A stretch of 64,000 nucleotides of DNA from Bacteroidales bacterium (GCA_023138875.1 JAGLOO010000030.1:1-64000); one strand, 5' to 3'. Shown: positions 30,101 to 40,293, counted from the stretch's first letter. The notes: generated from the letters alone by a model not told the origin. Translations and numbers: made by a program.

Positions 30101-30913
30101 CGGTTCACTTTCGGCTTTTATGTACCCAAGGATATCAATTATGCAATCGGACCCGGGAAGATCAGTTATTACAGCAATGACTCCCAGCTGGATGCCCACG
30201 GTTCCTTTGAAGATTTTCTGGTGGGTGGTATCGGATCTGAAAATGTATCCGATACGCAGCCACCCCGGATGGATCTCTTTATGAACGATTCATTCTTTGT
30301 ATCGGGAGGGTTAACCGACCCCGATCCCGCCCTGCTGGTGTATGTGACTGACAACTTCGGGGTCAACACCACCGGCAACGGTATCGGGCACGACCTGACC
30401 GCCACCCTGGATAATGACCGGATCAACGCCATCATCCTCAACGAGTTCTACCAGGCTAATACCAACAGCTACAATTCCGGCGTCATCCGCTATCCCTACA
30501 GCAACCTGGAAAACGGACGGCACGAAATTACCGTAAAGATCTGGGACATCCATAACAACTCAGCAGAGTCGAGCCTGGAATTTATTGTGGCCGATTCGGA
30601 GGAAATGCTCCTTGAGCAGCTGTACAATTACCCCAATCCGTTTTTTGACCAAACATGGTTCAATATTGAACATAACCGGCCTGACCGGGAACTCAGGCTT
30701 GTGCTGACCATCCATAGCCTGTCTGGTCAAATGGTGAGGATCATTGATACCCGGATCTTTTCAGGCGGCTACCGCCTGGATCCTGTCATGTGGGATGGAA
30801 CCTCTTCCGGGGGAAACCGGCTGGGCGGGGGAGTATACATTTATCGTGCCACCCTCTCCACGGATGACGGGGAAATGGCATCAGAGAGTGGAAAACTGAT
30901 CATCGCACGATAA
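27104..30913 (+). CDS. porU: PorU-like type IX secretion signal peptidase (C25 family)
   Basis: Gingipain-type catalytic region ILNYTGHGGSQGLAHERIV...FMTATCEFSRYD; C-terminal FlgD-like region; next to porV. Confidence 0.93.
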   Translation: MPVSFSYMKKLVFFVFLHLSIALAAQVEFVVIQWDISHDQPFFPHALYADGENTLPYITRKLPWSSDGKLPVVHLKVNETAPLGEDSGLQTYTHHVKEAPLLEYSLVREAKQSFIMVKVLPFLRNVSGGLERVKSFELHISRETPLAALKSSITGDWATGSVLASGDWFRISVLQTGMHKLTYEKLQEIGLQNPASVRVYGSGARLLPENFSAGHVDDLRSIPVHMHRGSDGMFGPGDHILFYAQGPASWNYVEEDDMFIHRLHPYSWKGYYFLTDSKGSVHTPEEAELSTEAPAHTVSEYDFRWYFEEETYNLIKSGRKWYGDNFNINLEGNYPLAIPERIDGEDAKIRVVAAARSNVTSSFVIKANNQQLGSMEINRTDLSTYTATYAYEQSEVFKYAPTQDNLTVTVEYQRPNSNSEGWLNSITVNGRSSLDMAGDAMDFRDTRSAGPGNVSEFRLEKANSNTVIWEISDPGEPRKIPHTLSGSTAIFRLETNEIREFIAFDTDGDYYTPNYTDEGLGAMENQDLHGLQHPDMIIITPEIFRESAQDLADHREANDGLDVAVVLQQQVFNEFSSGTPDVTAIRNFLKMFYDRSGGSEDYCRYLLLFGDGSYDNRNKTIFNPNLLLTYQSENSLSPTRSYVSDDFFGLLDTDESMYNGLLDIGIGRFPVSTTEEASDLVDKIISYSDPACQGEWRNQLCFIGDDEDSNIHMRQADQLASYVNTNYPGYNINKVYLDAYQQEKVATGFRYPEVTRAINDQMNRGALILNYTGHGGSQGLAHERIVTINEINSWTNREMLPLFMTATCEFSRYDEYDHKLDQEITSAGEEVLLNTEGGGIGLFTTTRLVYSGPNHVLNERFYEVVFEKDENQQNYRLGDIIAYSKNNTGSGINKRNFTLLGDPSMRLAYPKHSVVTDSINGVEVTLQPDTLSAFDWVTVSGHLETESGSFMDGFNGIVYPVVFDKEKKVETLSNDDDPVWSFKARNSILYSGKATVTDGRFTFGFYVPKDINYAIGPGKISYYSNDSQLDAHGSFEDFLVGGIGSENVSDTQPPRMDLFMNDSFFVSGGLTDPDPALLVYVTDNFGVNTTGNGIGHDLTATLDNDRINAIILNEFYQANTNSYNSGVIRYPYSNLENGRHEITVKIWDIHNNSAESSLEFIVADSEEMLLEQLYNYPNPFFDQTWFNIEHNRPDRELRLVLTIHSLSGQMVRIIDTRIFSGGYRLDPVMWDGTSSGGNRLGGGVYIYRATLSTDDGEMASESGKLIIAR

Positions 30914-31024
30914 TATGTGAGTAAATAAATTGTAAACACATGAAATAACATACCAACTACATACTAAAACAGACCACCTTACGTACTTAAAATGTGCTGA
31001 AGATGACGGCTTTTTGCCGAACTT

Positions 31025-32281
31025 ATGTTATATTTGAGAACCAAAACTGAACAAATGTCAAAAGGATTCAAATCTGGACTTATCGCATTGATTACCGGAT
31101 CATTACTTGTAACTGCAATTAATCTGTCAGGCCAGATCAGTTCAGGTGAGCTGGCTGGGGGTAAACTAAATACCATACAGACTTCTGTGCCATTCCTGAC
31201 CATTGCACCAGATTCCAGGTCAGGTGCCATGGGTGATGTTGGGGCCGCCACCACACCCGATGTAAATTCCCTGCACTGGAATATTGGGAAATACGCCTTT
31301 ATTGACAGCAAAGGCGGATTCGCCATCTCATACACACCCTGGCTCAGAAATCTGATCCCGGATATTAACCTGGCCTATCTGACCGGTTTTTACAGGGTTG
31401 ACAACCAGCAGGTAGTCAGTGGATCGCTGCGTTATTTCTCACTGGGGAATATCATATTTACAGACATTACCGGTACAGTCACCGGTCAGTATAATCCCAA
31501 CGAATTTGCAGTGGACGCGGGTTATTCCCGGCTGTTTACCGACAATTTTTCCGGAGGAATCGCTTTCCGGTTCATTCGTTCCGACCTTACTTCCGGTCAG
31601 ATGACTTCCGACGGACAGGCAACCAAACCGGGCATTTCGTTTGCGACTGACCTGGGATTTTACTACCAGAATGATATTGACGTTGGAACAAGCGACGGGC
31701 AATGGGCTGCCGGTGTAAGCATAACCAATATGGGTACTCCTGTGTCTTATACCGTGGATGCAGAAAAGACGCCCATCCCGACCAACCTCAGGCTGGGAGG
31801 CAGGTTCACTTATAACATCGATGATTATAACACTGTTTCATTTCATGCGGATCTGAATAAATTGCTGGTACCTACTCCACCGGTAAAAGAAGAAGACACA
31901 ATCTCCGGTGACCTTGTGGTAATTCGCGGGAAGGAGACTCCCGGTTCGGTTGTAGCGGGGATGTTCCAGTCATTCTATGATGCCCCTGGTGTGTTGAAAG
32001 GTGACGGATCCTACAGTTCATTCCAGGAGGAGATGCATGAGATCGCCTATAGCGTGGGTGCCGAATACTGGTACAGAAACCAGTTTGCCATCAGGGCTGG
32101 TTATTTTCACGAACACTCCACCAAGGGTAACAGGAAGTATTTTACTGTGGGTGTGGGTCTGCAACTAAACGTTTTTTCACTGGACTTCTCTTACCTGGTA
32201 CCCACCAACGGGCAGAACAGCCCGCTGGCCAATACGCTCCGGTTCACACTGGGATTTGATTTTGCAAATCTGGACCTGTAA
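31025..32281 (+). CDS. porV: PorV-like T9SS outer membrane protein
   Basis: VPFLTIAPDSRSGAMGDVGAATTPDVNSLHWNIGKYAF; OmpP1/FadL-like beta barrel; adjacent to porU. Confidence 0.93.
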   Translation: MLYLRTKTEQMSKGFKSGLIALITGSLLVTAINLSGQISSGELAGGKLNTIQTSVPFLTIAPDSRSGAMGDVGAATTPDVNSLHWNIGKYAFIDSKGGFAISYTPWLRNLIPDINLAYLTGFYRVDNQQVVSGSLRYFSLGNIIFTDITGTVTGQYNPNEFAVDAGYSRLFTDNFSGGIAFRFIRSDLTSGQMTSDGQATKPGISFATDLGFYYQNDIDVGTSDGQWAAGVSITNMGTPVSYTVDAEKTPIPTNLRLGGRFTYNIDDYNTVSFHADLNKLLVPTPPVKEEDTISGDLVVIRGKETPGSVVAGMFQSFYDAPGVLKGDGSYSSFQEEMHEIAYSVGAEYWYRNQFAIRAGYFHEHSTKGNRKYFTVGVGLQLNVFSLDFSYLVPTNGQNSPLANTLRFTLGFDFANLDL

Positions 32282-32290
32282 TCCCTATCC

Positions 32291-32779
32291 ATGAATTTCC
32301 GGATTGGTTTCGGATATGATGTGCACCGGCTTGAAGCCGGGTTACCCCTCTGGCTTGGAGGTGTTGAAATTCTCCACGAAAAAGGGGCTGTAGGCCATTC
32401 AGATGCAGACGTCCTGCTCCATGCCATATGTGATGCATTGCTGGGAGCCGCAGCACTGGGAGACATCGGTGAACATTTCCCCGATACAGATCCCTCCTAC
32501 AAAGGCATAGCCAGCACCATCCTGCTGCAACGTACCATCGAACTGGTCAGGGAGAAGGGATATGAGATCAATAACATTGATTCCACCATATGCCTGCAAA
32601 TCCCTAAGATAAAGCCATTTATCCTAAATATACGTCAGCAGATTGCCTCACAACTGGGCCTTGATAAAGATGTTGTATCCGTAAAGGCCACCACCGAAGA
32701 AAAACTGGGTTTTACCGGACGCGAGGAGGGTGTTTCTGCCTATGCAGTGGTAATGCTTCAACGCCCCCGTTTAGACTGA
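32291..32779 (+). CDS. ispF: 2-C-methyl-D-erythritol 2,4-cyclodiphosphate synthase
   Basis: RIGFGYDVHRLE...GHSDADVLLHAICDALLGAAALGDIGEHFPDTD. Confidence 0.97.
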   Translation: MNFRIGFGYDVHRLEAGLPLWLGGVEILHEKGAVGHSDADVLLHAICDALLGAAALGDIGEHFPDTDPSYKGIASTILLQRTIELVREKGYEINNIDSTICLQIPKIKPFILNIRQQIASQLGLDKDVVSVKATTEEKLGFTGREEGVSAYAVVMLQRPRLD

Positions 32780-32867
32780 CTACAGATAGTTTCCTGCCAA
32801 CCTCCAACCTCATTGCGCTGTTAGAGATTATCTCTATATTTGTTGTTAACTGAATAACAGTAAGGTT

Positions 32868-33233
32868 TTGGTAAACGGAAAAACAATCGTCCTGGGTGCA
32901 AGCCCAAATCCTATCAGGTTTTCACACAAAGCCGTAAAAAGCCTGTTGCGCTATGAAAAGGAGGTGGTCGCTATAGGCTTCAGGAAGGGACAGATCGTGG
33001 AGGAAGATATCCTTGTGGGCCAGCCCCACATTGAGAATGTGCAAACCGTTTCCATCTATATTGGCTCATCCAGGCAGTCTGAATACTACGATTACATCAT
33101 TTCGCTGAAACCGAAGCGGGTCATTTTCAATCCCGGTACCGTGAATCCGGATTTCATGGCCCGCTTAAAGAACGAGGGGATTGAGCCGGTGAATGCCTGC
33201 ATGCTCGTCATGCTGAACGAGGGTGAATTCTAA
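32868..33233 (+). CDS. CoA-binding domain protein (YccU-like)
   Basis: TIVLGASPNPIRFSHKAVKSLLRYEKEVVAIG...FNPGTVNP; TTG start inferred. Confidence 0.82.
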   Translation: MVNGKTIVLGASPNPIRFSHKAVKSLLRYEKEVVAIGFRKGQIVEEDILVGQPHIENVQTVSIYIGSSRQSEYYDYIISLKPKRVIFNPGTVNPDFMARLKNEGIEPVNACMLVMLNEGEF

Positions 33234-35245
33234 ATATTTAACAGATTGTCCAGCAGGTGGTCATCCACCACATTGGGCAGGGTTACTTTCAACAACGGAG
33301 TTCGTTCCATCTCTCTCTGAATGGCACTCATGGCACCTTCATTCCTGGCCCAGCTTCTGCGGGCAATCCCATTGTTCACATCCCAGTGCAACATCATCTC
33401 CAACCGCCTTTCGGCATCATCCGATCCGTCCAGCACCAAGCCAAATCCACCGTTGATTACCTCTCCCCATCCAACGCCGCCTCCATTGTGCAGGGATACC
33501 CAGGTAGCTCCCCGAAAGGCATCTCCGATCATATTCTGGACCGCCATATCAGCGGTAAAACTGGAACCGTCATATATGTTGGAGGTCTCACGGTAAGGCG
33601 AATCTGTTCCTGACACATCATGATGATCGCGACCCACCACAATGGGTGCGCTGATGGTTCCTTCCCTGATAGCCCGGTTAAATGCCTTCGCGATGGCAAT
33701 CCTTCCTTCACTGTCTGCATAGAGAATCCGGGCCTGCGAACCCACCACCATTTTGTAATGTCCAGCCTCCCTGATCCAGTGAATATTGTCTTCAAGCTGA
33801 CTTTTGATCTCCTCCGGGGCATGGATCGCAAGTTTCTCCAGCTCCTCCAAAGCAATCCGGTCACTCTTTGACAGGTCACCCGGATCGGAGGAAGTGCATA
33901 CCCACCTGAACGGACCGAATCCGAAATCAAAAAAGAGCGGACCCATAATGGCTTGGACATAAGACTGATACCTGTATTTATCGCCAGCTCCAAAAACATC
34001 CGCCCCGGCCCTTCCCGACTCCAGAAGAAATGCATTTCCATAATCCCAGAAATACATGCCTTTATCAGTAAGCCCGTTAATGGCATTCACCTGCCTTCGC
34101 AACGATTCATACACTGCACCTTTGAACCTGCCGGGTTCTTCTGCCATCATCCGGTTGGCTTCATCAAATCCATAACCCGCCGGATAGTATCCCCCTCCAA
34201 ATGGGTTGTGCAGGGAGGTCTGGTCCGATCCCAGGTCCACATGGATTCCCCGATCAAGCAGGTATTCCCAGAGGTCCACCACATTCCCTTCATAGGCCAG
34301 GGATACTGCCTGCTTCTCCCTTCGTGCCTTTTCAATCCTTTCTGCCAGTTGCTCCAGGTCCCTGTAAACCTCATCCACCCAACCCTGGGAATGGCGGGTG
34401 GTTACGGCTTTCGGATTGACTTCGGCCACCACACAGATTCCGCCGGCAATCACGGTGGCCTTGGGCTGTGCCCCCGACATTCCACCCAGTCCCGAAGTCA
34501 CAAAGACCTTACCTGCCAGTCCGTTCTTACCTTCATCCAGCTTCAAACGTCCGGCATTCATCACCGTAATGGTCGTTCCATGAACGATTCCCTGCGGACC
34601 GATATACATAAAGGATCCGGCCGTCATCTGGCCATACTGCGTTACGCCCAGGGCATTCATCCGCTCATAATCATCCTGGCCCGAATAGTTGGGGATCACC
34701 ATGCCGTTGGTCACCACCACCCTGGGTGCATCGCCATGGGAAGGGAACAATCCGAGCGGATGGCCCGAATAGAGCACAAGGGTCTGCTGATCGGTCATCT
34801 CCGCCAGGTACTTCATGGTGAGCCTGTACTGGGCCCAGTTCTGAAAAACAGCACCGTTCCCCCCGTAGGTGATCAACTCATCGGGGTGCTGTGCCACCGC
34901 ATGATCAAGGTTGTTGGAGAGCATCAGCATTATGGCAGCAGCCTGTGTCGACCGGTGTGGAAACGCATCGAGTGACCGGGCCGAGATCGCATAATCAGGC
35001 CTGTATCTGTACATGTAAATCCTTCCGAACTTCTCCAACTCGGCAGCGAATTCTCCGGCCAGGGTGTCATGGTGTTTCCGGGGAATGTACCTGAGTGCAT
35101 TCCTGATGGCCAGTCTCTTTTCCGGTTGGGTAAGGATATCCTTTCTCTTAGGAGCATGATTCAGCGCTGGATCATATGGCTTTTCTGCTGGCAGGTATCC
35201 GGGGATCCCTTCCAGGATCGCAGCCTTGAAGTCTTTTGGATTCAT
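33230..35245 (-). CDS. hutU: Urocanate hydratase
   Basis: VTSGLGGMSGAQPKA, TSLHNPFGGGYYPAGYGFDEAN, WVSLHNGGGVGWGEVINGGFGLVLDG. Confidence 0.96.
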   Translation of the reverse strand: MNPKDFKAAILEGIPGYLPAEKPYDPALNHAPKRKDILTQPEKRLAIRNALRYIPRKHHDTLAGEFAAELEKFGRIYMYRYRPDYAISARSLDAFPHRSTQAAAIMLMLSNNLDHAVAQHPDELITYGGNGAVFQNWAQYRLTMKYLAEMTDQQTLVLYSGHPLGLFPSHGDAPRVVVTNGMVIPNYSGQDDYERMNALGVTQYGQMTAGSFMYIGPQGIVHGTTITVMNAGRLKLDEGKNGLAGKVFVTSGLGGMSGAQPKATVIAGGICVVAEVNPKAVTTRHSQGWVDEVYRDLEQLAERIEKARREKQAVSLAYEGNVVDLWEYLLDRGIHVDLGSDQTSLHNPFGGGYYPAGYGFDEANRMMAEEPGRFKGAVYESLRRQVNAINGLTDKGMYFWDYGNAFLLESGRAGADVFGAGDKYRYQSYVQAIMGPLFFDFGFGPFRWVCTSSDPGDLSKSDRIALEELEKLAIHAPEEIKSQLEDNIHWIREAGHYKMVVGSQARILYADSEGRIAIAKAFNRAIREGTISAPIVVGRDHHDVSGTDSPYRETSNIYDGSSFTADMAVQNMIGDAFRGATWVSLHNGGGVGWGEVINGGFGLVLDGSDDAERRLEMMLHWDVNNGIARRSWARNEGAMSAIQREMERTPLLKVTLPNVVDDHLLDNLLNI

Positions 35246-35468
35246 GGATATGAAAGATTAATTTATTTCTTTGGGGTCAGAGGATTCCAGCCCAAAATTA
35301 CAACTTTTAGTCAGCCTCTGTGATGGCTGACACCGGTTTTATAACACATCGCTTTTATCGAAATTCCACCGATAATTTACCGTTCGTTGCTGGGATGGTG
35401 TGACTTTTGTTAAATTTGACCCAAATTCAAAAATAAAAGATCAAAATTAAATATTAAAGAATAAACGA

Positions 35469-36059
35469 ATGAGCAAAAAGAACAGAACCTGGATAATCAT
35501 AGCCATAGTTGTTTTGCTGGCCATCCTCTGGGGAGTCGGAAAATACAATGGATTTGTTACCCTTGAGGAAGGAGTTACCGGACAGTGGGCCAATGTGGAG
35601 AATGTCTACCAGCGCAGAGCAGACCTGATCCCCAACCTGGTGAATACGGTGAAGGGATATGCCGATTTCGAGCAGGAAACCCTCATCGGGGTCATCGAAG
35701 CCAGAGCCAAAGCCACCAGTGTGACCATCGATCCTACCAACCTCAATCCCCAATCCCTGGCAGCTTTCCAGGAGGCACAGGACGGTCTTAGTTCTGCACT
35801 TTCCCGTCTGCTGGTGACCATCGAGCGTTATCCCGATCTGAAAGCGAACCAGAACTTCCTGGATCTTCAGCATCAGCTGGAGGGCACAGAGAACCGCATT
35901 GCTGTGGAACGGCGCAAATTCAATGAAATTGTCCGGGGATACAATACCACCATCAGGAAGGTCCCTGCCAGCATTGTTGCCGGGATCACCGGATTTGACC
36001 AGAAGGGCTATTTTGAAGCTGTTGAAGGCAGTGAAACCGCCCCGGTTGTAGAATTTTAG
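35469..36059 (+). CDS. LemA family protein
   Basis: EEGVTGQWANVENVYQRRADLIPNLVNTVKGYADFEQETL. Confidence 0.95.
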   Translation: MSKKNRTWIIIAIVVLLAILWGVGKYNGFVTLEEGVTGQWANVENVYQRRADLIPNLVNTVKGYADFEQETLIGVIEARAKATSVTIDPTNLNPQSLAAFQEAQDGLSSALSRLLVTIERYPDLKANQNFLDLQHQLEGTENRIAVERRKFNEIVRGYNTTIRKVPASIVAGITGFDQKGYFEAVEGSETAPVVEF

Positions 36060-36069
36060 CATAAAAAAT

Positions 36070-36513
36070 ATGAACGCAATTAACTTCTTTTCGAAAGAGG
36101 AAAAGGAACTGATCAAATCTGCTGTGAAACAGGCAGAAACCTGCACCTCAGGAGAGATCAGGGTACATCTCGACAACCATTGCCGGGGTGATGTAATGGA
36201 CCGTGCTGCATGGTGGTTTGCCAGGCTTGAAATGCACAAAACAGAACAACGCAACGGGGTTCTCTTTTACCTGGCAGTGAAAGATCACAGGTTTGCCATC
36301 CTTGGCGACGCCGGGATTAATGCGGTTACTCCGGATGATTTCTGGGACGGGATTAAAGAGAAGATGCTGGCCAGTTTCAGTGAAGGAAACTTTGCAGCAG
36401 GCATGCAGGAGGGTATTGTACTGGCCGGTGCAAAACTGAAGGAACATTTTCCTTACCAGGATGATGATGTGAATGAATTGTCGGATGATATATCATTTGG
36501 AGGAGCGCAATGA
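36070..36513 (+). CDS. TPM domain protein
   Basis: AVKQAETCTSGEIRVHLDNHC...RNGVLFYLAVKDHRFAILGDAGIN. Confidence 0.88.
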   Translation: MNAINFFSKEEKELIKSAVKQAETCTSGEIRVHLDNHCRGDVMDRAAWWFARLEMHKTEQRNGVLFYLAVKDHRFAILGDAGINAVTPDDFWDGIKEKMLASFSEGNFAAGMQEGIVLAGAKLKEHFPYQDDDVNELSDDISFGGAQ

Positions 36514-37289
36514 TGAGAAAACAGATCACCCTTTTAATCTGCCTGCTGGTATTTATTCCGGGATGGAGCAATGCGCAGGATAAGTTGCCGGTTCCGGCAG
36601 CCCCTGAATCCTGGGTGAACGACTATGCGAAGGTCTTCAGTCAGGCCGAGAAATCTCAGCTTGAACAGAAGCTGAATGCTTTTGAATACCGAAGCTCCAC
36701 ACAGATATTCGTGGTAACCATCGATGAGAATGACGGTTACCCGGCATCCATGCTGGCACCCATGATCGGTGAAGCGTGGGGCGTGGGCCAGGGTGGAAAA
36801 GACAACGGTTTGCTGATCCTCCTGGACATGGCCGACCGGGATGTTTTTATTGCCACGGGATACGGCAATGAAGAGTACGTGACCGATGCCCTGGCAGGGC
36901 GTATAGTAGAGCATGAGATCATCCCCAATTTTAAAAACGGGGAGTATTTTGCAGGAATTGATGCAGCTACCAACGTATTGATCTCATTGCTTGAAGGAAA
37001 GTTTACAGCCAATGAGTACCGGAAACAAACCTCTTCCCGTGGAGGATCGTCTATTGGAGCAGTTATCTTCATGATCATCATTCTCTCACTGCTTTTCGGT
37101 GGCAGGAGAAGAAGCACAGGCGTGGGAAGGAGCAGCCTGCCTTTGTGGCTCGCGCTGGGGATGATGTCAGGAAGCCGTTCGTCGGGCAGCTGGGGTAGTT
37201 TCTCGTCGGGTAGCGGAGGTGGATTCGGCGGATTTTCGGGAGGAGGTGGTGGTTCCTTCGGCGGCGGTGGCGCTGGCGGAAGCTGGTAA
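36510..37289 (+). CDS. TPM domain protein (YgcG-like) with Gly/Ser-rich tail
   Basis: WVNDYAKVFSQAEKSQLEQKLNAFE...GNEEYVTDALAGRIVEHEIIPNFKNGEYFAGI; GGGFGGFSGGGGGSFGGGGAGGSW C-terminus. Confidence 0.93.
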   Translation: MMRKQITLLICLLVFIPGWSNAQDKLPVPAAPESWVNDYAKVFSQAEKSQLEQKLNAFEYRSSTQIFVVTIDENDGYPASMLAPMIGEAWGVGQGGKDNGLLILLDMADRDVFIATGYGNEEYVTDALAGRIVEHEIIPNFKNGEYFAGIDAATNVLISLLEGKFTANEYRKQTSSRGGSSIGAVIFMIIILSLLFGGRRRSTGVGRSSLPLWLALGMMSGSRSSGSWGSFSSGSGGGFGGFSGGGGGSFGGGGAGGSW

Positions 37290-37320
37290 AATTGTTATAT
37301 TTAACCATTTAGCTACCGGT

Positions 37321-38427
37321 ATGATTCGCACCTGGTTTTTTTCCATACTATTTTCCCTTTCCCTTACAGCTACCGCACAAAATTATTTTCAATCTGCGCC
37401 TGAGGAATCCAGGTTAAAACTGGTCTTTACCGGTGATATTATGGGTCATGATACCCAGATCGCCTCTGCCCTGGCCACCGGGGATCAGGGATATGATTAC
37501 CATCCGTGCTTCCAGTACCTGAAGCCCTATTTCGATGATTCGGACCTGGTGATCGGAAACCTGGAGGTCACCTTCGCCGGCCCCCCGTACAAAGGCTATC
37601 CACAATTTTCCAGTCCCGATGAACTTGCCGATGCACTGAAGCATGCAGGATTTGATATCCTGGTTACAGCCAACAACCATGCGCTGGACCGAAGACAGGG
37701 CGGACTGGAGAGGACCATTGAGCAACTCGACCGAAGGGAGATCCTCCATACAGGGACTTTCACCGATCCAATCCCACGAATGCTATCTTATCCGCTGGTG
37801 GTAGAGAAAAACGGGATCCGCGTTGCCCTGCTCAATTACACTTATGGAACCAATGGGTTAAAGGTGCAACTGCCAGCCATCGTCAACAGGATAGACACAG
37901 CACTCATCCGGCAGGACCTTGAAAAAGCTTTCCTGGCCGAGCCCGACTTTATCCTTGTCACCATGCACTGGGGTGATGAGTATCAACGGATTGAAAGCCG
38001 GGCGCAGCGGGAGCTTGCTGAATTTCTATTTGAACATGGTGCCGATGCCATCATAGGATCCCACCCCCATGTGGTACAACCCATCAGGGGAAACCGCAAA
38101 GGTGACCTGGTGGCTTATTCCATGGGCAATTTCATCTCCAACCAACGCAACAGGTACAGGGATGGCGGTATTGCTTTTGAACTTGAACTTGTGAAAGGTC
38201 CGGAAGGTACAGAAGTTGCAGGTCATGCTTACCTGCCATTCTGGGTATATAAGCCGGAAACAAAAAAAGGCACCCTGTTTACACTGGTGCCTGCTGCAAT
38301 AGATCCTGATTCCATACCGACCCTTCAGATGACAGCCGGTGATGTAAACAGGATGAAACAATTTCTCCAGGATACACGTACGAAACTGGAGGGAAACAGG
38401 GAGGTCAATCCTTACTGGATGGATTAA
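37321..38427 (+). CDS. CapA family (PGA_cap) metallophosphatase
   Basis: LKLVFTGDIMGHDTQI, VIGNLEVTF, VTANNHALDR, GSHPHVVQPI, YSMGNFISNQ; start at ATG 37321 with signal peptide. Confidence 0.9.
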   Translation: MIRTWFFSILFSLSLTATAQNYFQSAPEESRLKLVFTGDIMGHDTQIASALATGDQGYDYHPCFQYLKPYFDDSDLVIGNLEVTFAGPPYKGYPQFSSPDELADALKHAGFDILVTANNHALDRRQGGLERTIEQLDRREILHTGTFTDPIPRMLSYPLVVEKNGIRVALLNYTYGTNGLKVQLPAIVNRIDTALIRQDLEKAFLAEPDFILVTMHWGDEYQRIESRAQRELAEFLFEHGADAIIGSHPHVVQPIRGNRKGDLVAYSMGNFISNQRNRYRDGGIAFELELVKGPEGTEVAGHAYLPFWVYKPETKKGTLFTLVPAAIDPDSIPTLQMTAGDVNRMKQFLQDTRTKLEGNREVNPYWMD

Positions 38428-39192
38428 TTATACCGCTTCGCTGATCTTGGAGTCCACCAGGATCCGCCCACAATATTCGCAAACGATGATCTTCTTCCTG
38501 GATGCAATGTCAAGCTGGCGCTGCGGAGGGATCTTGTTGAAACATCCTCCACAGGCATCGCGCTCAACCGGTACAACAGCCAGTCCGTTGCGGGCATTTC
38601 CTCTGATTTTTTTATAGGCGGTAGTGAGCCTGGATTCGATAATCCCTTCAAGGGTGGCGGATTTTTTCTCCATCACTTCCTCTTCTTTCTTGGTATCATC
38701 AATAATATCATCCAGCTCCTTATTTTTATTTTCCAGGTCCAGCTTTCTCTCTTCAAGTACACCTCTGGATTCACCGATCACCACTTTCTTTTCCTCGATC
38801 TGGGCTGTGAATTCCCGGATGCGCTTCTCACACAATTCGATCTCCAGGGTCTGGAATTCGATCTCCTTGGAAAGGGAATCATACTCCCGGTTGTTCCTCA
38901 CATTGTTCTGCTGCTCTTCATATTTCTTAATGAGCTCCAATGCATTCTGGATCTCCTGCTTTTTCCCATTGATGGATTTGTTCAGGTTTTCGATGTCATC
39001 ATCATACTTTGAAACCCTTGTTTGCAATCCTTCTATCTCATCTTCAAGATCCTGAACCTCAAGGGGTAATTCCCCACGCAGGATTCGTATTTTATCAATG
39101 GCAGTATCCACCAGCTGCAGGTCGTACAATGCTTTTAACTTTTCAGCAATTGACATATCTGCAACTTCTGCACTCTTGTTTGCTTTGGCCAT
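38428..39192 (-). CDS. Zinc ribbon / coiled-coil protein (DUF164/CT398-like)
   Basis: Long coiled coil followed by ACGGCFNKIPPQRQLDIASRKKIIVCEYCGRIL. Confidence 0.92.
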   Translation of the reverse strand: MAKANKSAEVADMSIAEKLKALYDLQLVDTAIDKIRILRGELPLEVQDLEDEIEGLQTRVSKYDDDIENLNKSINGKKQEIQNALELIKKYEEQQNNVRNNREYDSLSKEIEFQTLEIELCEKRIREFTAQIEEKKVVIGESRGVLEERKLDLENKNKELDDIIDDTKKEEEVMEKKSATLEGIIESRLTTAYKKIRGNARNGLAVVPVERDACGGCFNKIPPQRQLDIASRKKIIVCEYCGRILVDSKISEAV

Positions 39193-39195
39193 GAA

Positions 39196-40293
39196 CTAAA
39201 AATATTTAATTGGATTTGTGTCTATTTCTGATATTCGGACTGCAAATTTAGGGAATTTTTTCATAAGTAGATCATAAAAAAGTTCCCGGGTAAATTGCTC
39301 ACTTTCAAAATGGCCCATATCCATCACAACGATCTCTCCATCCGCATCAAAAAACTGGTGGTATTTAAAATCCCCGGTCACAAATACATCGGCTCCCGAC
39401 AACCTGGCCTTCCCCAGCAGGAAGCTGCCAGCACCTCCGCAAATAGCCACCTTTTTCACAGGCTTGCCAAGCAACACAGAATGCCTGATGACACTAGTCC
39501 CGAACCGATCCTTCACAAAACTCATGAAGATCTCCTCATCTATGGAATCCTTCAGTTCTCCAACCATCCCCATACCGGCACCTTCAAACACATTCTCCAG
39601 TGGATAGATATCATAGGCCACCTCCTCGTAGGGATGTGCACTGATCATTGCCTTCACTACCCTGCCGGTGATGTGAGCAGGCAGAATGGTCTCCACCCTG
39701 GTCTCCGGTTCCTGGTGCATTTTTCCCTTTTCACCCACAAAAGGATGGGTCTCCTCCAATCCCCTGAAGGTCCCTTTCCCCTCAAGGTTAAAACTGCACC
39801 TGTCATAGGCCCCGATATGTCCCGCACCAGCTTCAAAGATGGCTGAACGCACCTCATCCAGGTGCCCGTCAGGTACGAAAACCACCAGCTTTTTAAGCTG
39901 CCCGGTCATTGGATCAAGGATTTTCTGGTTGGTTAGGCCCAGGCGATTGGCCATGGCGCTGTTAACCCCTCCCATCATGGCATCAAAATTGGTATGCCCG
40001 CTGTATATGGCTATTTCATTTTTAATGGCCTTCATGACCACACGTTCGGTGGCGGACTTCCCGGTAACGGACTTGAGTCCCCCGAAGATGACCGGGTGAT
40101 GCGAAACGATCAGGTTAAATCCCAGTTCTGCCGCCTCTTCCAGTACCTGTTCAGTCACATCCAGCGTAATCAGGATTCCGTTGACCTTCATGTCCCGATC
40201 GCCTACCTGGAGCCCGGAATTATCATAGGACTCCTGTAACGACACCGGTGCCAGACTTTCCAGGTAACTGGTAATCTCCTTTAATTGTATCAT
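39196..40293 (-). CDS. Nif3-like dinuclear metal center protein
   Basis: SYDNSGLQVGD, LIVSHHPVIFGG, ICGGAGSFLLGKA, GDFKYHQFFDA. Confidence 0.94.
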   Translation of the reverse strand: MIQLKEITSYLESLAPVSLQESYDNSGLQVGDRDMKVNGILITLDVTEQVLEEAAELGFNLIVSHHPVIFGGLKSVTGKSATERVVMKAIKNEIAIYSGHTNFDAMMGGVNSAMANRLGLTNQKILDPMTGQLKKLVVFVPDGHLDEVRSAIFEAGAGHIGAYDRCSFNLEGKGTFRGLEETHPFVGEKGKMHQEPETRVETILPAHITGRVVKAMISAHPYEEVAYDIYPLENVFEGAGMGMVGELKDSIDEEIFMSFVKDRFGTSVIRHSVLLGKPVKKVAICGGAGSFLLGKARLSGADVFVTGDFKYHQFFDADGEIVVMDMGHFESEQFTRELFYDLLMKKFPKFAVRISEIDTNPIKYF

